From positions 1 to 40,229 of the forward strand of contig QCPC01000015.1 in NCBI GenBank assembly GCA_003212695.1: a stretch of DNA of 40,229 nucleotides. The letters run 5' to 3'. The notes under the pieces are model-generated. The model searched no databases. It was not told where the DNA came from and worked only from the letters and a program-made list of their open reading frames with translations. This DNA comes from Prochlorococcus sp. AG-436-C13 (GTDB lineage: Bacteria; Cyanobacteriota; Cyanobacteriia; PCC-6307; Cyanobiaceae). Positions within the stretch are counted from its first letter, which is position 1, and each line of letters begins with the position of its first letter. This document shows, piece by piece, positions 8,772 to 18,428 of the stretch. The translations under genes and the position numbers were made by a program.

Positions 8772-11378
8772 TTATTGACTTATGGTTAAGAATTCTTTTT
8801 TTGCTTCATCACTAATAATTTGCCCTTCTTCCTCAAACCCTTTAATTTCATCAAAATTCAAATATCGATATAAGGTGTTTGATAATGGGTCTATTTTTTT
8901 AGCTGCTATATCTATATATTCGTTTAATGTAGGAATTCTTCCTAGCAAGGCGCAAACTGCTGCTAATTCTGCACTGCCTAAATATACTTGAGCTCCTTTT
9001 CCAAGGCGATTATTGAAGTTTCTAGTGCTTGTTGAAAATACTGTTGTGTTGTCATCAACTCTTGCTTGATTGCCCATACAGAGAGAGCATCCTGGCATTT
9101 CCATTCTTGCTCCAATATCTTGGAAGATTTTGTAATAGCCTTCTTTTTTTAATACTTCTTCGTCCATTCGAGTAGGAGGACAAATCCAAAGTCTTGTATT
9201 TATTTTGTCTGAATTTTCTAGAATTTTTGCGGCTGCACGATAGTGACCAATATTAGTCATACATGAACCTATAAATACTTCTTGAACGGGAGTTCCTGCT
9301 TCTTTGCTTAGGATTTTGACATTATCAGGATCATTTGGACAAGCTAGTACTGGTTCTTTTAAATCATGTAAATTAATTTCTATTGTAGACGAATATATTG
9401 CATCGGAATCTGCTGAGAAAACGTTTGGCTCTGTCAGCCATTTTTCCATTCCTTTAATACGTCTACCTAATGTTCGTGGATCTTTATATCCTCTAGCTAT
9501 CATATTCTTTAAGAGTGCGATATTACTACGTAAGTACTCTGTAATAGTTTCCTTTGAAAGTGCAATAGAACATCCTGCGCATGATCTTTCTGCACTTGCA
9601 TCTGTAAGCTCGAATGCCTGCTCTAATTTCAAATCAGGGAGGCCTTCAATTTCAAGAATCTTTCCATTAAATACATTGACTTTATTTTCTTTACTAACTG
9701 TCAATAATCCTTTTTCAATAGCTATTAGAGGAATTGCATTCACTACATCTCGCAATGTTATACCTGGCTGTAATGATCCTTGAAATCTAACTAATACAGA
9801 TTCAGGCATATCCAATGGCATTGCACCAATTGCTGCAGCAAAAGCAACGACTCCTGATCCTCCAGGAAATGAGATGCCGAGTGGGAATCTAGTGTGACTA
9901 TCTCCTCCAGTTCCTACTGTATCAGGAAGAAGCATTCTATTTAGCCAACTATGTATGATTCCATCTCCTGGTTTAAGAGCAACTCCTCCTCTCTCTGAGA
10001 AGAAATCTGGTAATTCTTCTTGTGTTTGAATATCTACTGGCTTTGGGTAGGCTGCTGTATGACAAAAGCTTTGCATAACTAGATCTGCTGAGAAGCCTAG
10101 ACATGCAAGCTCTTTCATTTCGTCTCTTGTCATTGGTCCAGTTGTATCTTGACTACCAACAGTTGTAATTAAAGGTTCACAACTTTCCCCTGGTTGAATA
10201 CCGATGACTCCACAGGCCTTCCCAACGATTTTTTGTGCTTGTGTGAATCCATGGGAAATTGTTTCTGGTTTGCCAGCTCTAATAAAGATATTTGTAGATT
10301 CTAAATTGAGTCTTTCTCTAATCTTGTCAGTTAAGGCTCTACCTATCATTAATGGTATTCTTCCACCTGCTTGAACTTCATCTATGATCGTAGATGGTTT
10401 TAATTCAAAAGTAGATAAGATTTCTTCTGTATTGCCTTGATTAATTGCCTTTTTTATTTTGCCTTCAAAAGGGTAGATTGTAATAATATCTCCAGTGTTC
10501 AATTGGCTTACATCACATTCAATAGGTAATGCACCTGAATCTTCTGCAGTATTGAAAAATATGGGTGCAATCTTTCCTCCTATGAGAACTCCGCCAGATC
10601 GTTTATTAGGAATGTAAGGGATGTCATTACCAATGTGCCACAGAACTGAATTTATAGCAGATTTGCGAGAGCTTCCCGTTCCAATTACGTCCCCTACGTA
10701 AGCAATAGGGTTCCCAAGTTTTTTTAAAGAATTTATTGTTTTCAGAGCCTCAGGATCTCTTGTCTCAAGCATTGCAAGAGCATGAAGTGGTATATCAGGT
10801 CTAGTTGTGGCATGAGTTGCAGGGGAAAGATCATCGGTATTTGTTTCTCCATCAACTTTGAAGACGGTTACAGTTATTTCTGAAGAAAGTTTTGGTTTCT
10901 TTGTGAACCATTCACCGTTTGCCCAGCTATTGACAATTTGTTTTGCAAAATCATTTGTTTTTGATAATTCAATAACGTCATTAAAAGCGTCATAAACTAA
11001 TAGGGTATTACTGAGGGCCGTTGCTGCAGTGCTTGCTACTTCTTTGTTTTTGTTTTTTAGTAACTCAATTAGTGCGGCCACATTGTAACCACCCATCATT
11101 GTTCCTAAAAGTCGTGTGGCTTCATTAGGTTCAATTAATGGACTGAAAATCTTTTTTTGGGCTATAGCGTTAAGCCAATTTGCTTTTACATAAGAGGCTT
11201 TGTCAACTCCAGGAGGTATACGATTTTTTAAAAGGTCTAATAAAAAGTCTTTATTTGTATCTTGTGGTGGGTTTTCTAATAATAATGTCAGCTCATTAGT
11301 TTGCTCGGCATTTAGGGGTAGAGGGGGAATTCCTAGTACTTCTCTTTCTGAAGCATGCTCATGATAAGTTTTTAGCAT
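8772..11378 (-). CDS. acnB: Aconitate hydratase B
   Basis: Interconverts citrate and isocitrate, feeding 2-oxoglutarate to nitrogen assimilation in cyanobacteria. It has 868 aa (E. coli AcnB 865). An N-terminal HEAT-like region (about 1-160) precedes the swivel domain, which is the AcnB domain order rather than that of AcnA. Cluster ligands are C706 in GSCMTNIGHYR and C764/C767 in PGCSLCMGNQAR. Other conserved segments are TTVGSQDTTGPMTRDEMKEL, VGTGGDSHTRFPLG and FSTSTRNFNNRLG. The ATG at 11378 is preceded by AGGA about 8 nt upstream. It heads the acnB-clc-radical SAM minus-strand run and is divergent from the DAHP synthase gene. Confidence 0.97.
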   Translation of the reverse strand: MLKTYHEHASEREVLGIPPLPLNAEQTNELTLLLENPPQDTNKDFLLDLLKNRIPPGVDKASYVKANWLNAIAQKKIFSPLIEPNEATRLLGTMMGGYNVAALIELLKNKNKEVASTAATALSNTLLVYDAFNDVIELSKTNDFAKQIVNSWANGEWFTKKPKLSSEITVTVFKVDGETNTDDLSPATHATTRPDIPLHALAMLETRDPEALKTINSLKKLGNPIAYVGDVIGTGSSRKSAINSVLWHIGNDIPYIPNKRSGGVLIGGKIAPIFFNTAEDSGALPIECDVSQLNTGDIITIYPFEGKIKKAINQGNTEEILSTFELKPSTIIDEVQAGGRIPLMIGRALTDKIRERLNLESTNIFIRAGKPETISHGFTQAQKIVGKACGVIGIQPGESCEPLITTVGSQDTTGPMTRDEMKELACLGFSADLVMQSFCHTAAYPKPVDIQTQEELPDFFSERGGVALKPGDGIIHSWLNRMLLPDTVGTGGDSHTRFPLGISFPGGSGVVAFAAAIGAMPLDMPESVLVRFQGSLQPGITLRDVVNAIPLIAIEKGLLTVSKENKVNVFNGKILEIEGLPDLKLEQAFELTDASAERSCAGCSIALSKETITEYLRSNIALLKNMIARGYKDPRTLGRRIKGMEKWLTEPNVFSADSDAIYSSTIEINLHDLKEPVLACPNDPDNVKILSKEAGTPVQEVFIGSCMTNIGHYRAAAKILENSDKINTRLWICPPTRMDEEVLKKEGYYKIFQDIGARMEMPGCSLCMGNQARVDDNTTVFSTSTRNFNNRLGKGAQVYLGSAELAAVCALLGRIPTLNEYIDIAAKKIDPLSNTLYRYLNFDEIKGFEEEGQIISDEAKKEFLTISQ

Positions 11379-11482
11379 TTTTTCATTCCTGTTTCTTTCA
11401 TAGACTAGATTATTAATTATTCTGATTATGTGAATCTAATTTTAAGTGAAGATAGATGCAGAAATGCAAATACTTAACTAAT

Positions 11483-11487
11483 GAGGA
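11483..11487 (+). promoter_or_regulatory. Shine-Dalgarno deciding the DAHP synthase start
   Basis: GAGGA lies 7 nt before the ATG at 11495 and only 4 nt before the in-frame TTG at 11492, so it favours the ATG. Confidence 0.6.
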
Positions 11488-11494
11488 ATGATTG

Positions 11495-12568
11495 ATGGCT
11501 TTTTCAGCAGATTTTAACTTGGCTGATCAAACTTCAGATCTGCATATTGTGGAAACTAGGCCATTATTGCCGCCTATTTCCCTGCATCGTGACCTGCCTT
11601 TAGATATCCAGTCAGCAGAGGTTGTTTCAAACACACGAAAACGTATTCAATCTATTCTTTCTGGCTCAGATTCAAGATTATTGGTGATTGTTGGTCCTTG
11701 TTCAGTTCATGATATTGATGCAGCAAAAGATTATGCGGATTGGCTCAAACCTTTAAGGGAACGTTTTTCTGAAAAACTTGAGATCGTGATGAGAGTGTAT
11801 TTTGAGAAACCTAGAACTACAACAGGATGGAAGGGAATGATTAATGATCCTCATCTTGATGGTTCTTATGATATTAATACTGGTTTAAAAAGAGCAAGAT
11901 CTTTGTTGTTGGATCTTGCTCATATAGGTATGCCAACTGCTACAGAGCTGCTGGATCCAGTTGTTCCTCAATACATTGCTGATCTAATTAGTTGGACTGC
12001 AATTGGTGCACGAACTACAGAGAGTCAGACTCATCGAGAAATGGCATCAGGTTTATCTATGCCAATTGGCTATAAGAATGGTACTGATGGAACAATTGCT
12101 GTTGCAATTAACGCAATGAAAGCAGCATCTAAACCCCATCATTTTTTAGGCATTAATCATGAGGGATATGCCTCTATAGTTCGTACTACAGGCAATCCAG
12201 ATGGACATCTTGTTTTAAGGGGAGGAAGCAAGGGCACGAATTATGATTTGAAATCAGTATCAAAAGTTTCTCAAGAATTGTCAGATTCTCATTCACCTAA
12301 TAAGGTGATGATTGATTGTAGTCACGGTAATTCAAATAAGGATTTTAGAAAACAATCTGATGTTTTGAGAGAAGTTGCTTCTCAAGTAAAAAACGGATCT
12401 TCTGCAGTGATGGGAGTTATGCTAGAGAGTCACTTGGTTGAAGGTAATCAAAAGCTTACGAAAGATTTGTCTATTCTCAAATATGGTCAGAGTATTACCG
12501 ATGCATGCATAGATATTAAAACTACGGAAATTCTATTTGAAGAACTGGCAACCGTAGTTAATACATAA
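11495..12568 (+). CDS. aroF: 3-deoxy-7-phosphoheptulonate (DAHP) synthase, class I
   Basis: Condenses phosphoenolpyruvate and erythrose-4-phosphate, the first step of aromatic biosynthesis. It has 357 aa, the length of the E. coli AroF/G/H type. Motifs: IVGPCSVHDIDAAKDYADWL, VYFEKPRTTTGWKG (PEP and metal site), TELLDPVVPQY, IGARTTESQTHRE, RGGSKGTNYD and MIDCSHGNSNKDF. The class I-alpha form is usually feedback-inhibited by an aromatic amino acid; which one cannot be told here, so the symbol could equally be aroG. It is convergent with the phytol kinase gene, with one base between the stops. It supplies aroE (863) and, through chorismate, pabB/pabC (21111/20279). Confidence 0.94.
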   Translation: MAFSADFNLADQTSDLHIVETRPLLPPISLHRDLPLDIQSAEVVSNTRKRIQSILSGSDSRLLVIVGPCSVHDIDAAKDYADWLKPLRERFSEKLEIVMRVYFEKPRTTTGWKGMINDPHLDGSYDINTGLKRARSLLLDLAHIGMPTATELLDPVVPQYIADLISWTAIGARTTESQTHREMASGLSMPIGYKNGTDGTIAVAINAMKAASKPHHFLGINHEGYASIVRTTGNPDGHLVLRGGSKGTNYDLKSVSKVSQELSDSHSPNKVMIDCSHGNSNKDFRKQSDVLREVASQVKNGSSAVMGVMLESHLVEGNQKLTKDLSILKYGQSITDACIDIKTTEILFEELATVVNT

Positions 12569-12569
12569 T

Positions 12570-13223
12570 TTATTTCAACAAGGCCCATTGCCAACTTATT
12601 GCAACAGCGATGGGAACGCTTATATTGTCTACACCTAAAGGACTTATTTGTTCAAGAATAACTGCAAGAGATGTAATTTCTATTATATCTATATAGCTTA
12701 ATTGTATTCCTATAATTTGATTTAAAGAATATAAAATTAAACCTCCAACAAATCCCATTGTTAGTGTTCCTGCTAATGATTTTTTTTGTCCTAGAACTTT
12801 CCAAGAAGGTGATTTGAGTTTGCGACCTATTAAGCTTGCCAAACCATCACCAAATGCCATTACTAAAACACCAGCTGTTACTCCAGAAGGACAGTCAGAC
12901 CATAAGAAAAAAAGTAAAATAGTTATACTGCATCCATACGCTATTGTCCCAAAACTTTTTCTGCCTATATTTTCAATAGAGTTTATTAGATTAAATCGAT
13001 AATTAATTATCAGAGCTATTGTAATAGCAAAAGCTATTGGAGTTGCAGTATTCGTAGGTACCTTTAGCCACCAAGCTAAAGGTACTATTGGACCGCTACC
13101 GATATGAACTATTTTGCGACTTAACTCAGTTTCTGATGGAAAGATTTTTGCTGAAATGAGACTTGTACTTAGTACTAAAAATAACCATCCACCAATAATA
13201 ATAAAAGAATATGAGTTAACCAA
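12570..13223 (-). CDS. Phytol kinase family protein (VTE5/DUF56-like)
   Basis: Polytopic membrane protein of 217 aa related to phytol/farnesol and dolichol kinases. Cyanobacterial members of this size phosphorylate phytol released from chlorophyll for tocopherol or chlorophyll recycling. Visible family blocks: ELSRKIVHIGSGPIVPLAWW near residues 33-52, GDGLASLIGRK, GQKKSLAGTLTMG, and the C-terminal LEQISPLGVDNISVPIAVA. About six or seven hydrophobic segments. The start is TTG at 13223, 8 nt after the sigma factor stop; no ATG is available near the N-terminus and no ribosome site is visible, so translational coupling to the sigma gene is possible. The kinase family is well supported; the substrate is inferred. 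Confidence 0.8.
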   Translation of the reverse strand: MVNSYSFIIIGGWLFLVLSTSLISAKIFPSETELSRKIVHIGSGPIVPLAWWLKVPTNTATPIAFAITIALIINYRFNLINSIENIGRKSFGTIAYGCSITILLFFLWSDCPSGVTAGVLVMAFGDGLASLIGRKLKSPSWKVLGQKKSLAGTLTMGFVGGLILYSLNQIIGIQLSYIDIIEITSLAVILEQISPLGVDNISVPIAVAISWQWALLK

Positions 13224-13231
13224 GGTTTTAT

Positions 13232-14251
13232 TTAAGCAACCTGTTGATGTGCAGTCATCCCTCTGAGCTTAAGAATTGCCTTGGCTTCTAGTTGTCTAAC
13301 TCGTTCTCTTGAAACATTAATTTGTCTACCAATTTCAGCAAGTGTTAAGGGTTCTTCTCCATCTAATCCAAATCTTAACCGCATAATTTTTTGCTCTCTT
13401 TCATTAAGTTGTGATAACCATCCACCTAAATGCTCTTTTTGCATATTTCTATCCATTCCTTCCATAGGTTCGTCAGAATTTGGATCTGGAATTAATTCGC
13501 CTAAAGTACTACGGTCTTCTTCTCCACGGGCATGCGAATCCAAAGATGCACATGGTGCGCTTTGTGATATTAAATCTTCAAGATCTTTTGCTTCCATGCC
13601 TAGTTCATCAGCTAGTTCGAATCTATTTGGTTGTCTTCCTAATTGATGAGATAATTCGCGAGTTATTCGCCTCATCTTTGAAAGTTTTTCACTTATGTGA
13701 ATTGGAAGTCTAATAGTGCGCGCACTATTATCAATTGCTCTTGTCATTCCTTGGCGTATCCACCAATATGCATAAGTTGAAAATTTATACCCCATTGCAG
13801 GATCAAATTTATCTACTGCTCTTTCTAAGCCAATAGCTCCTTCTTGAACTAAGTCTAGAAGTTCTAATCCTTGGTTTTGATACTTTTTAGCAACGCTCAC
13901 AACTAATCTAAGATTTGCCGCCATCATGCGATCGCGCGCGCGTTTACCCATTCTAATTTGATGGCGTTGACGCGGAGTAATTTCGTCTTTGCTTATATCT
14001 AAAAGACCTTTCATCTTTTGCACATGATGCGCAAGTTCAATCTCTTCTGCTGGTGTTAATAATGGAACTCTTCCAATACTACTGAGATAAAAACCTATTG
14101 AATCTGTTCCTGTTCGTCCCGAAGGGCGGCCACGGCCTGTATGACCATTAGTAACACTTTTTGGCCTTTGACTTTTTGATGTCTTTGGCAGAACAACTTT
14201 ATCTGATGGTGATGAAGAATCACCATTTACAGATTCCAGAGGGATCCCCAT
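13232..14251 (-). CDS. Group 2 sigma-70 family RNA polymerase sigma factor
   Basis: Alternative sigma factor of 339 aa. The N-terminal tail is low-complexity and basic, rich in S, T and G (residues 1-45). Then come region 1.2 (DSIGFYLSSIGRVPLLTPAEE), region 2 (NLRLVVSVAKKYQNQGLELLDLVQ, FSTYAYWWIRQGMTRAI with the -10 recognition helix), region 3 (IHISEKLSKMRRITREL) and region 4 with the helix-turn-helix LAEIGRQINVSRERVRQLEA. It has the RpoD core but is shorter than the primary cyanobacterial SigA and lacks an extended region 1, which suggests a group 2 factor. ATG 14251 is preferred over the adjacent GTG 14254 because AGGAGG lies 8 nt upstream of the ATG. It is followed by the phytol kinase gene. 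Group 2 factors usually respond to light, nutrient or circadian cues; nothing here shows which. Confidence 0.9.
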   Translation of the reverse strand: MGIPLESVNGDSSSPSDKVVLPKTSKSQRPKSVTNGHTGRGRPSGRTGTDSIGFYLSSIGRVPLLTPAEEIELAHHVQKMKGLLDISKDEITPRQRHQIRMGKRARDRMMAANLRLVVSVAKKYQNQGLELLDLVQEGAIGLERAVDKFDPAMGYKFSTYAYWWIRQGMTRAIDNSARTIRLPIHISEKLSKMRRITRELSHQLGRQPNRFELADELGMEAKDLEDLISQSAPCASLDSHARGEEDRSTLGELIPDPNSDEPMEGMDRNMQKEHLGGWLSQLNEREQKIMRLRFGLDGEEPLTLAEIGRQINVSRERVRQLEAKAILKLRGMTAHQQVA

Positions 14252-14259
14252 CACCCTGG

Positions 14260-14265
14260 CCTCCT
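14260..14265 (-). promoter_or_regulatory. Strong Shine-Dalgarno of the sigma factor gene
   Basis: AGGAGG on the minus strand, 8 nt from ATG 14251 and 5 nt from GTG 14254. It is the strongest ribosome binding site I see in the window. Confidence 0.75.
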
Positions 14266-14412
14266 ATTTATATATTTAGTAATGAACTTAGCACTCTTAC
14301 AGAAAATAACAGTGAATTAAATAAAATGTTTTTATTAAGTCAATTCGAAAATGTTTCATAAGTCACTTCTTTAGGTATTAAGACTCAGGCCCTTTAGTTC
14401 ATTTTTTAATTT

Positions 14413-16527
14413 TCATTCCAATGAGCCCATTAATTCTGTATGAGAACATATTTTTTTGCTTAGGATTTTTCGCTGTACAAATTTTCCATTACTTTGCATT
14501 TCCCATGTATTAACATTGTCATTTAGATAAATATCTAAAATCTTTTCGATTTTTTTTCTTAAATGTGCATCTTCAATAGGAGTAACTGCTTCTACTCTTC
14601 GATCTAAATTTCTTCTCATTAAATCTGCACTACCTATGAAAACTTGTGGATTATTATTATTATAAAACCAGAATATTCTAGAATGCTCAAGGTATCTTCC
14701 TATTATACTAATCACACTAATATTTTCACTAATATCTTTTTTTTGAGGATATAAGCAACACATGCCTCGTACAATAAGCTCTATTTTTACGCCAGCTTGT
14801 GATGCCTCATAAAATAATTTGATTATATTTGGGTCGACTAGGGAATTCATTTTTGCTTTGATTTGTGCTTTTTTTCCATTTCTTGCATTTTTAATTTCCT
14901 GTTCTATGAGACTCTCTATTCCTTTTCTCAGTGTTACAGGAGCGACTAATAGTTTTCTGAAGCTTTGTTGCTTTGAAAAACCAGTTAAGTAATTAAAAAG
15001 CTCGATTAAATCTTGACCTAGCTCTGGCTGAACAGAGAGAAGACCAAGATCAGTATATTGTTTTGATGTTTTGGAATTGTAATTACCTGTTCCTATATGA
15101 AAGTAACTGCGTAATCTATCTTTTTCCTTTCTAATGACCAAGGCAATTTTTGTATGTGTTTTTAATCCCACTACACCATAAACAACATGAACACCTGATT
15201 TTTCTAATTGTTTAGCCCATTGAATATTATTGTCTTCATCGAAACGAGCTTTTAGTTCGACTAAGGCCATTACTTGTTTGCCATTTTCTGCTGCTCTGAT
15301 TAATGCCGCAATAATTGGGGAGTTTTTCGAGACTCTATAAAGGGTCATTTTAATTCCCATTACTAATGGGTCATCAGCAGATTGATTTATAAACTCTTCT
15401 ACTGAACTTGCAAATAAATCATAGGGATGGTGTAAAAGCACATCCTGTCGTCTAATAATTGAGAATATGCTTTGAAAGTCTCCTGGTTTTAAAGACCCAT
15501 CTTCTAGTAAGCTAAATTGACTATATTTTAGAGCCTTTTGTATTTGACCATTTTGGGGTTTATCGTATAAACTACTATCGTTGATAGACATTAATTCAAA
15601 TAATTCGTCTAATCCCAGTAGGCCATCAATTATATAAAGATCTTCCTTTTTTACGTCCATTCCTTCTTTTAGCATTTCCAGGATTTTATGGGGCATTTGC
15701 TTTGCAACTTCTAGTCTTACTATCTCTCCACCCATTCGACGTTTTCTTAGACCTTGTTCTAAGGCAAGCATGAGATCATCTGCTTCAAGGTCTCTAAGTT
15801 CTAAATCAGCGTCTCGGGTAACTCGAAAAAATGAGTGCTCCTCAATTTCCATACCAGGAAACAGAAGATGGAGATTAAATGCTACGACTTGTTCTACAGG
15901 GATTGCGCTGAAATTAGGTTGAGGGTGTCTCTCACTAAAATCATTGGGGATACTTATAAATCTTGATATTGTTTTTTGTGGAACTTTGACTCTTGCAAAT
16001 TGCTTTTGGCCACTATCTGGATCTCTAATTATCGCTGCAATATTTAGGCTAAGATTGCTAACAAAAGGAAAAGGATGAGCTGGATCAACTGCTAAAGGAG
16101 TTAGGACTGGGAAAATTGCACTTTTAAAGTAGTTATCAACCCATATTCGCTCGCGTGAAGTTAGTTCAACATAATCTAGTAATAAAATATTTTTTTCTTT
16201 TAGACAGGATTTTACAGTATAGAGATAATGTTGTTGTTGTTCTTCAAGACATGGTTCAAGAGCTTCTCTGATTAGAATTAATTGTTCTCTAGGACTTTTA
16301 TTATCTTCGCTTGTTTTAGTCACACCTGCTTCAACTTGTGATTTTAGTGAAGCAACTCTAACCATAAAAAATTCGTCTAAGTTATTACTAAAAATGGCAC
16401 TAAATTTAACTTGCTCAAGTAATGGTGTGTTTCTTTCAAGTGCTTTTTCTAGCACGCGCTTATTGAAGTCAATCCAACTTAACTCTCTATTAAGATAAAG
16501 CTTATGTTCATTTGTTTTCTTAGACAT
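14413..16527 (-). CDS. ppk: Polyphosphate kinase 1
   Basis: Reversibly polymerises the ATP gamma-phosphate into polyphosphate, a phosphate and energy reserve relevant to phosphate-poor oceans. It has 704 aa (E. coli 688). The N-terminal domain begins LYLNRELSWIDFNKRVLEKA and IFSNNLDEFFMVRVASLK. The PLD-like catalytic domains contain GVVGLKTHTK with H458, the counterpart of the autophosphorylated histidine H435 of E. coli, and RYLEHSRIFWF with H615, counterpart of H592. HIGTGNYNSKTSKQYTDLG is also conserved. Between ppk and the sigma gene lie 158 nt and between ppk and the upstream MFS gene 51 nt, so it may be transcribed on its own. Confidence 0.96.
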   Translation of the reverse strand: MSKKTNEHKLYLNRELSWIDFNKRVLEKALERNTPLLEQVKFSAIFSNNLDEFFMVRVASLKSQVEAGVTKTSEDNKSPREQLILIREALEPCLEEQQQHYLYTVKSCLKEKNILLLDYVELTSRERIWVDNYFKSAIFPVLTPLAVDPAHPFPFVSNLSLNIAAIIRDPDSGQKQFARVKVPQKTISRFISIPNDFSERHPQPNFSAIPVEQVVAFNLHLLFPGMEIEEHSFFRVTRDADLELRDLEADDLMLALEQGLRKRRMGGEIVRLEVAKQMPHKILEMLKEGMDVKKEDLYIIDGLLGLDELFELMSINDSSLYDKPQNGQIQKALKYSQFSLLEDGSLKPGDFQSIFSIIRRQDVLLHHPYDLFASSVEEFINQSADDPLVMGIKMTLYRVSKNSPIIAALIRAAENGKQVMALVELKARFDEDNNIQWAKQLEKSGVHVVYGVVGLKTHTKIALVIRKEKDRLRSYFHIGTGNYNSKTSKQYTDLGLLSVQPELGQDLIELFNYLTGFSKQQSFRKLLVAPVTLRKGIESLIEQEIKNARNGKKAQIKAKMNSLVDPNIIKLFYEASQAGVKIELIVRGMCCLYPQKKDISENISVISIIGRYLEHSRIFWFYNNNNPQVFIGSADLMRRNLDRRVEAVTPIEDAHLRKKIEKILDIYLNDNVNTWEMQSNGKFVQRKILSKKICSHTELMGSLE

Positions 16528-16578
16528 TGAATTTAAATCAAATCTTATAAATCAATAGGAGTATTAATTATATACTTT

Positions 16579-17874
16579 TTATGTAATTTTTGGTTGAAAT
16601 CTTATTCCTCCATATACCAAATAGGCTACAAAGATGAGCAGAGCCATTCCAAGGATAAATGGATTGCTAGGATTGTTTTTATAAGCTAAACCGGCAAAAG
16701 CATAGCCTAAGAATGATCCTAAGCTTTGTAAACCTTGCAGATTACCTAGTATTGCACCTTGACCTGAGGATGTAAGTTTTTTTGAGATAATTGCTCTTAG
16801 TGATGGAATAACTAAACCAGTTCCAAGTGCAAGTAAGGTGCATCCGGTAAACACCATAGCTATGGCATTGTCAATATTGCCAATAATTAAAAGGAAAGAA
16901 CCAGCTATAACAAAACCAATTCCTCCCATTGTTAATTTTGTCTCTCCAAATTGCTTGACAAGCTTGCCAATCAAAAAGCCTTGGACGACTATTGCAACGA
17001 CACCTACCCATGCAAGATTAAGTGACGGAAGAAGACCTTTGACTATTGTTAGATTGTAGTTAAATATTTTATATGAAAGAACAGGTTCATTGCCAACCCA
17101 CTTGAAAACTTCTTCTAAGTAAAGTAGTAAGAATGATGTTAATCCATTGAATGCCATAAAAAAAAGAAAGAAAGCAAAAGCGAGACGATTGACTAAAGGA
17201 TTTGTGAATACATTAATTAATTGAGTTATTGGATTAAGAGCTCTCTTTTTGATTTTTATATCCTTATTAGGTATGTAGGTTTCAGGTAAGAATAAAAATA
17301 CGACTATTAAATTAAAAATTGCAAATAGAGTTGCGAGTATTCCCGGTAGAGTAAAAGCAATGTTAGTTAATAAGCCACCCAGTAGAGGACCTATAATAAA
17401 TCCAAGCCCAAAAGCTGCTCCAATTAATCCAAAAGTCTTGGCACGATTTTCTGGAGTTGATATGTCTGCCAGAATTGCAGTTGCACTGGCAGCAGTCCCC
17501 CCGCTCGCACCATCAATGATTCTAGCGGCAAATAATAACGATATTAGTAAAGGCGTACCCCCTTTCAAAATTGATAAATTTGAATTCCAGTAACCAATTG
17601 TCAGAGCAAATAATGATAGTCCTATGACTGAACCTATGACGCAGTATGTGATCACTGGTTTTCGACCGTATCTATCGCTTAATGCTCCTATTAATGGTGC
17701 TAAAGCAAATTGAGAAAGTGCATAACTACCTCCTATTAGTCCAAGTGTTTGTGCACTAATACCGAAAGTTGTTTTTAGCTTTGGTAATAATGGTAAAAGT
17801 ACTGTTTCACCTAATCTGTCATTCAAAAGAGTAATGAATGCACAAAAAAGGATTGCAGGTTTTGATAGACGCAC
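16579..17874 (-). CDS. Major facilitator superfamily exporter, TetA-like (DHA1)
   Basis: Predicted 12-helix inner-membrane transporter, 431 aa. The signature MFS motif A between helices 2 and 3 reads GALSDRYGRKPVI. A TetA-like block reads ILADISTPENRAKTFGLIGAAFGLGFIIGPLLGG (about residues 133-166 in two conserved stretches). A long charged central loop follows LPETYIPN, and a shorter hydrophobic half follows. The start is GTG at 17874 (V-R-L-S-K-P-A); no ATG lies near the first helix and no Shine-Dalgarno is visible. It is divergent from the GNAT gene across 72 nt. The family suggests drug/H+ antiport, but in a streamlined marine cyanobacterium the true substrate may be a metabolite. Confidence 0.85.
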   Translation of the reverse strand: MRLSKPAILFCAFITLLNDRLGETVLLPLLPKLKTTFGISAQTLGLIGGSYALSQFALAPLIGALSDRYGRKPVITYCVIGSVIGLSLFALTIGYWNSNLSILKGGTPLLISLLFAARIIDGASGGTAASATAILADISTPENRAKTFGLIGAAFGLGFIIGPLLGGLLTNIAFTLPGILATLFAIFNLIVVFLFLPETYIPNKDIKIKKRALNPITQLINVFTNPLVNRLAFAFFLFFMAFNGLTSFLLLYLEEVFKWVGNEPVLSYKIFNYNLTIVKGLLPSLNLAWVGVVAIVVQGFLIGKLVKQFGETKLTMGGIGFVIAGSFLLIIGNIDNAIAMVFTGCTLLALGTGLVIPSLRAIISKKLTSSGQGAILGNLQGLQSLGSFLGYAFAGLAYKNNPSNPFILGMALLIFVAYLVYGGIRFQPKIT

Positions 17875-17946
17875 TTAGGTAGTTGCTGCTCGTTATACGA
17901 TTATCTTATAAAACTAGTTTATTTGTCTTATAAAAATTTATTTTAG

Positions 17947-18423
17947 ATGAGTGTCTCTTTCAAGTTAGTTCCGATTGCTAAGTCAAATCATGATCTTGTT
18001 AGAGAGATTTATGCAGATGCAATTTTTTCAAAAGGTTTGGATTTGTATAATAAGGATCAAATAGATTCATGGGCAGCATTAGCTTTCTTGCCAGGATTTT
18101 TAGATACATCATTAAATGAGGGCAAAGGTTGGTTACTTACATTAGGAAATGATGCAGAGGCTTTCGCTTTAAGGTATCCATCTAATCGTTTAGCTCTTTT
18201 GTATTGTCGAGGTCGCTCGTCAAGGAAAGGCTTAGCTACTTTTCTACTGTGCAAAATTGAACAAGATGCTAAGCAAGAACAAGTGCGAATTTTATATACT
18301 GAAGCTAGTTTGTTTAGTTACCCTTTGTTTAAAAAGCATGGTTGGATTGAGAAATCTATTGAAGAAATACAAATAGCTGGAGTTGATTTTCTTCGTTATA
18401 GAATGTTAAAAATTTTAGTATAA
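17947..18423 (+). CDS. GNAT-family N-acetyltransferase
   Basis: Small acetyltransferase-like protein of 158 aa. The acetyl-CoA pyrophosphate loop (motif A, R/Q-x-x-G-x-G/A) is seen as CRGRSSRKGLATFLLCKIEQDA. A typical C-terminal motif B region follows: LYTEASLFSYPLFKKHGWIE. The N-terminal half has the usual helix plus strand pattern (LVREIYADAIFSKGLDLYNK). The ATG at 17947 fits the family start. It is convergent with the TrpD2-like gene, 5 nt apart. The substrate cannot be told. Confidence 0.8.
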   Translation: MSVSFKLVPIAKSNHDLVREIYADAIFSKGLDLYNKDQIDSWAALAFLPGFLDTSLNEGKGWLLTLGNDAEAFALRYPSNRLALLYCRGRSSRKGLATFLLCKIEQDAKQEQVRILYTEASLFSYPLFKKHGWIEKSIEEIQIAGVDFLRYRMLKILV

Positions 18424-18428
18424 ATAAA

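Noticed and set aside
14288-14296. TTAGCACTC, the left half of a CIRCE heat-shock operator, upstream of the sigma factor gene
   Set aside because: The right half GAGTGCTAA is missing at the required spacing of 9; a 9-mer match alone is weak.
16579-17874. MFS exporter as an acquired antibiotic-resistance gene
   Set aside because: TetA-like motifs are shared by many native DHA1 transporters; composition matches neighbours and there is no mobile context.
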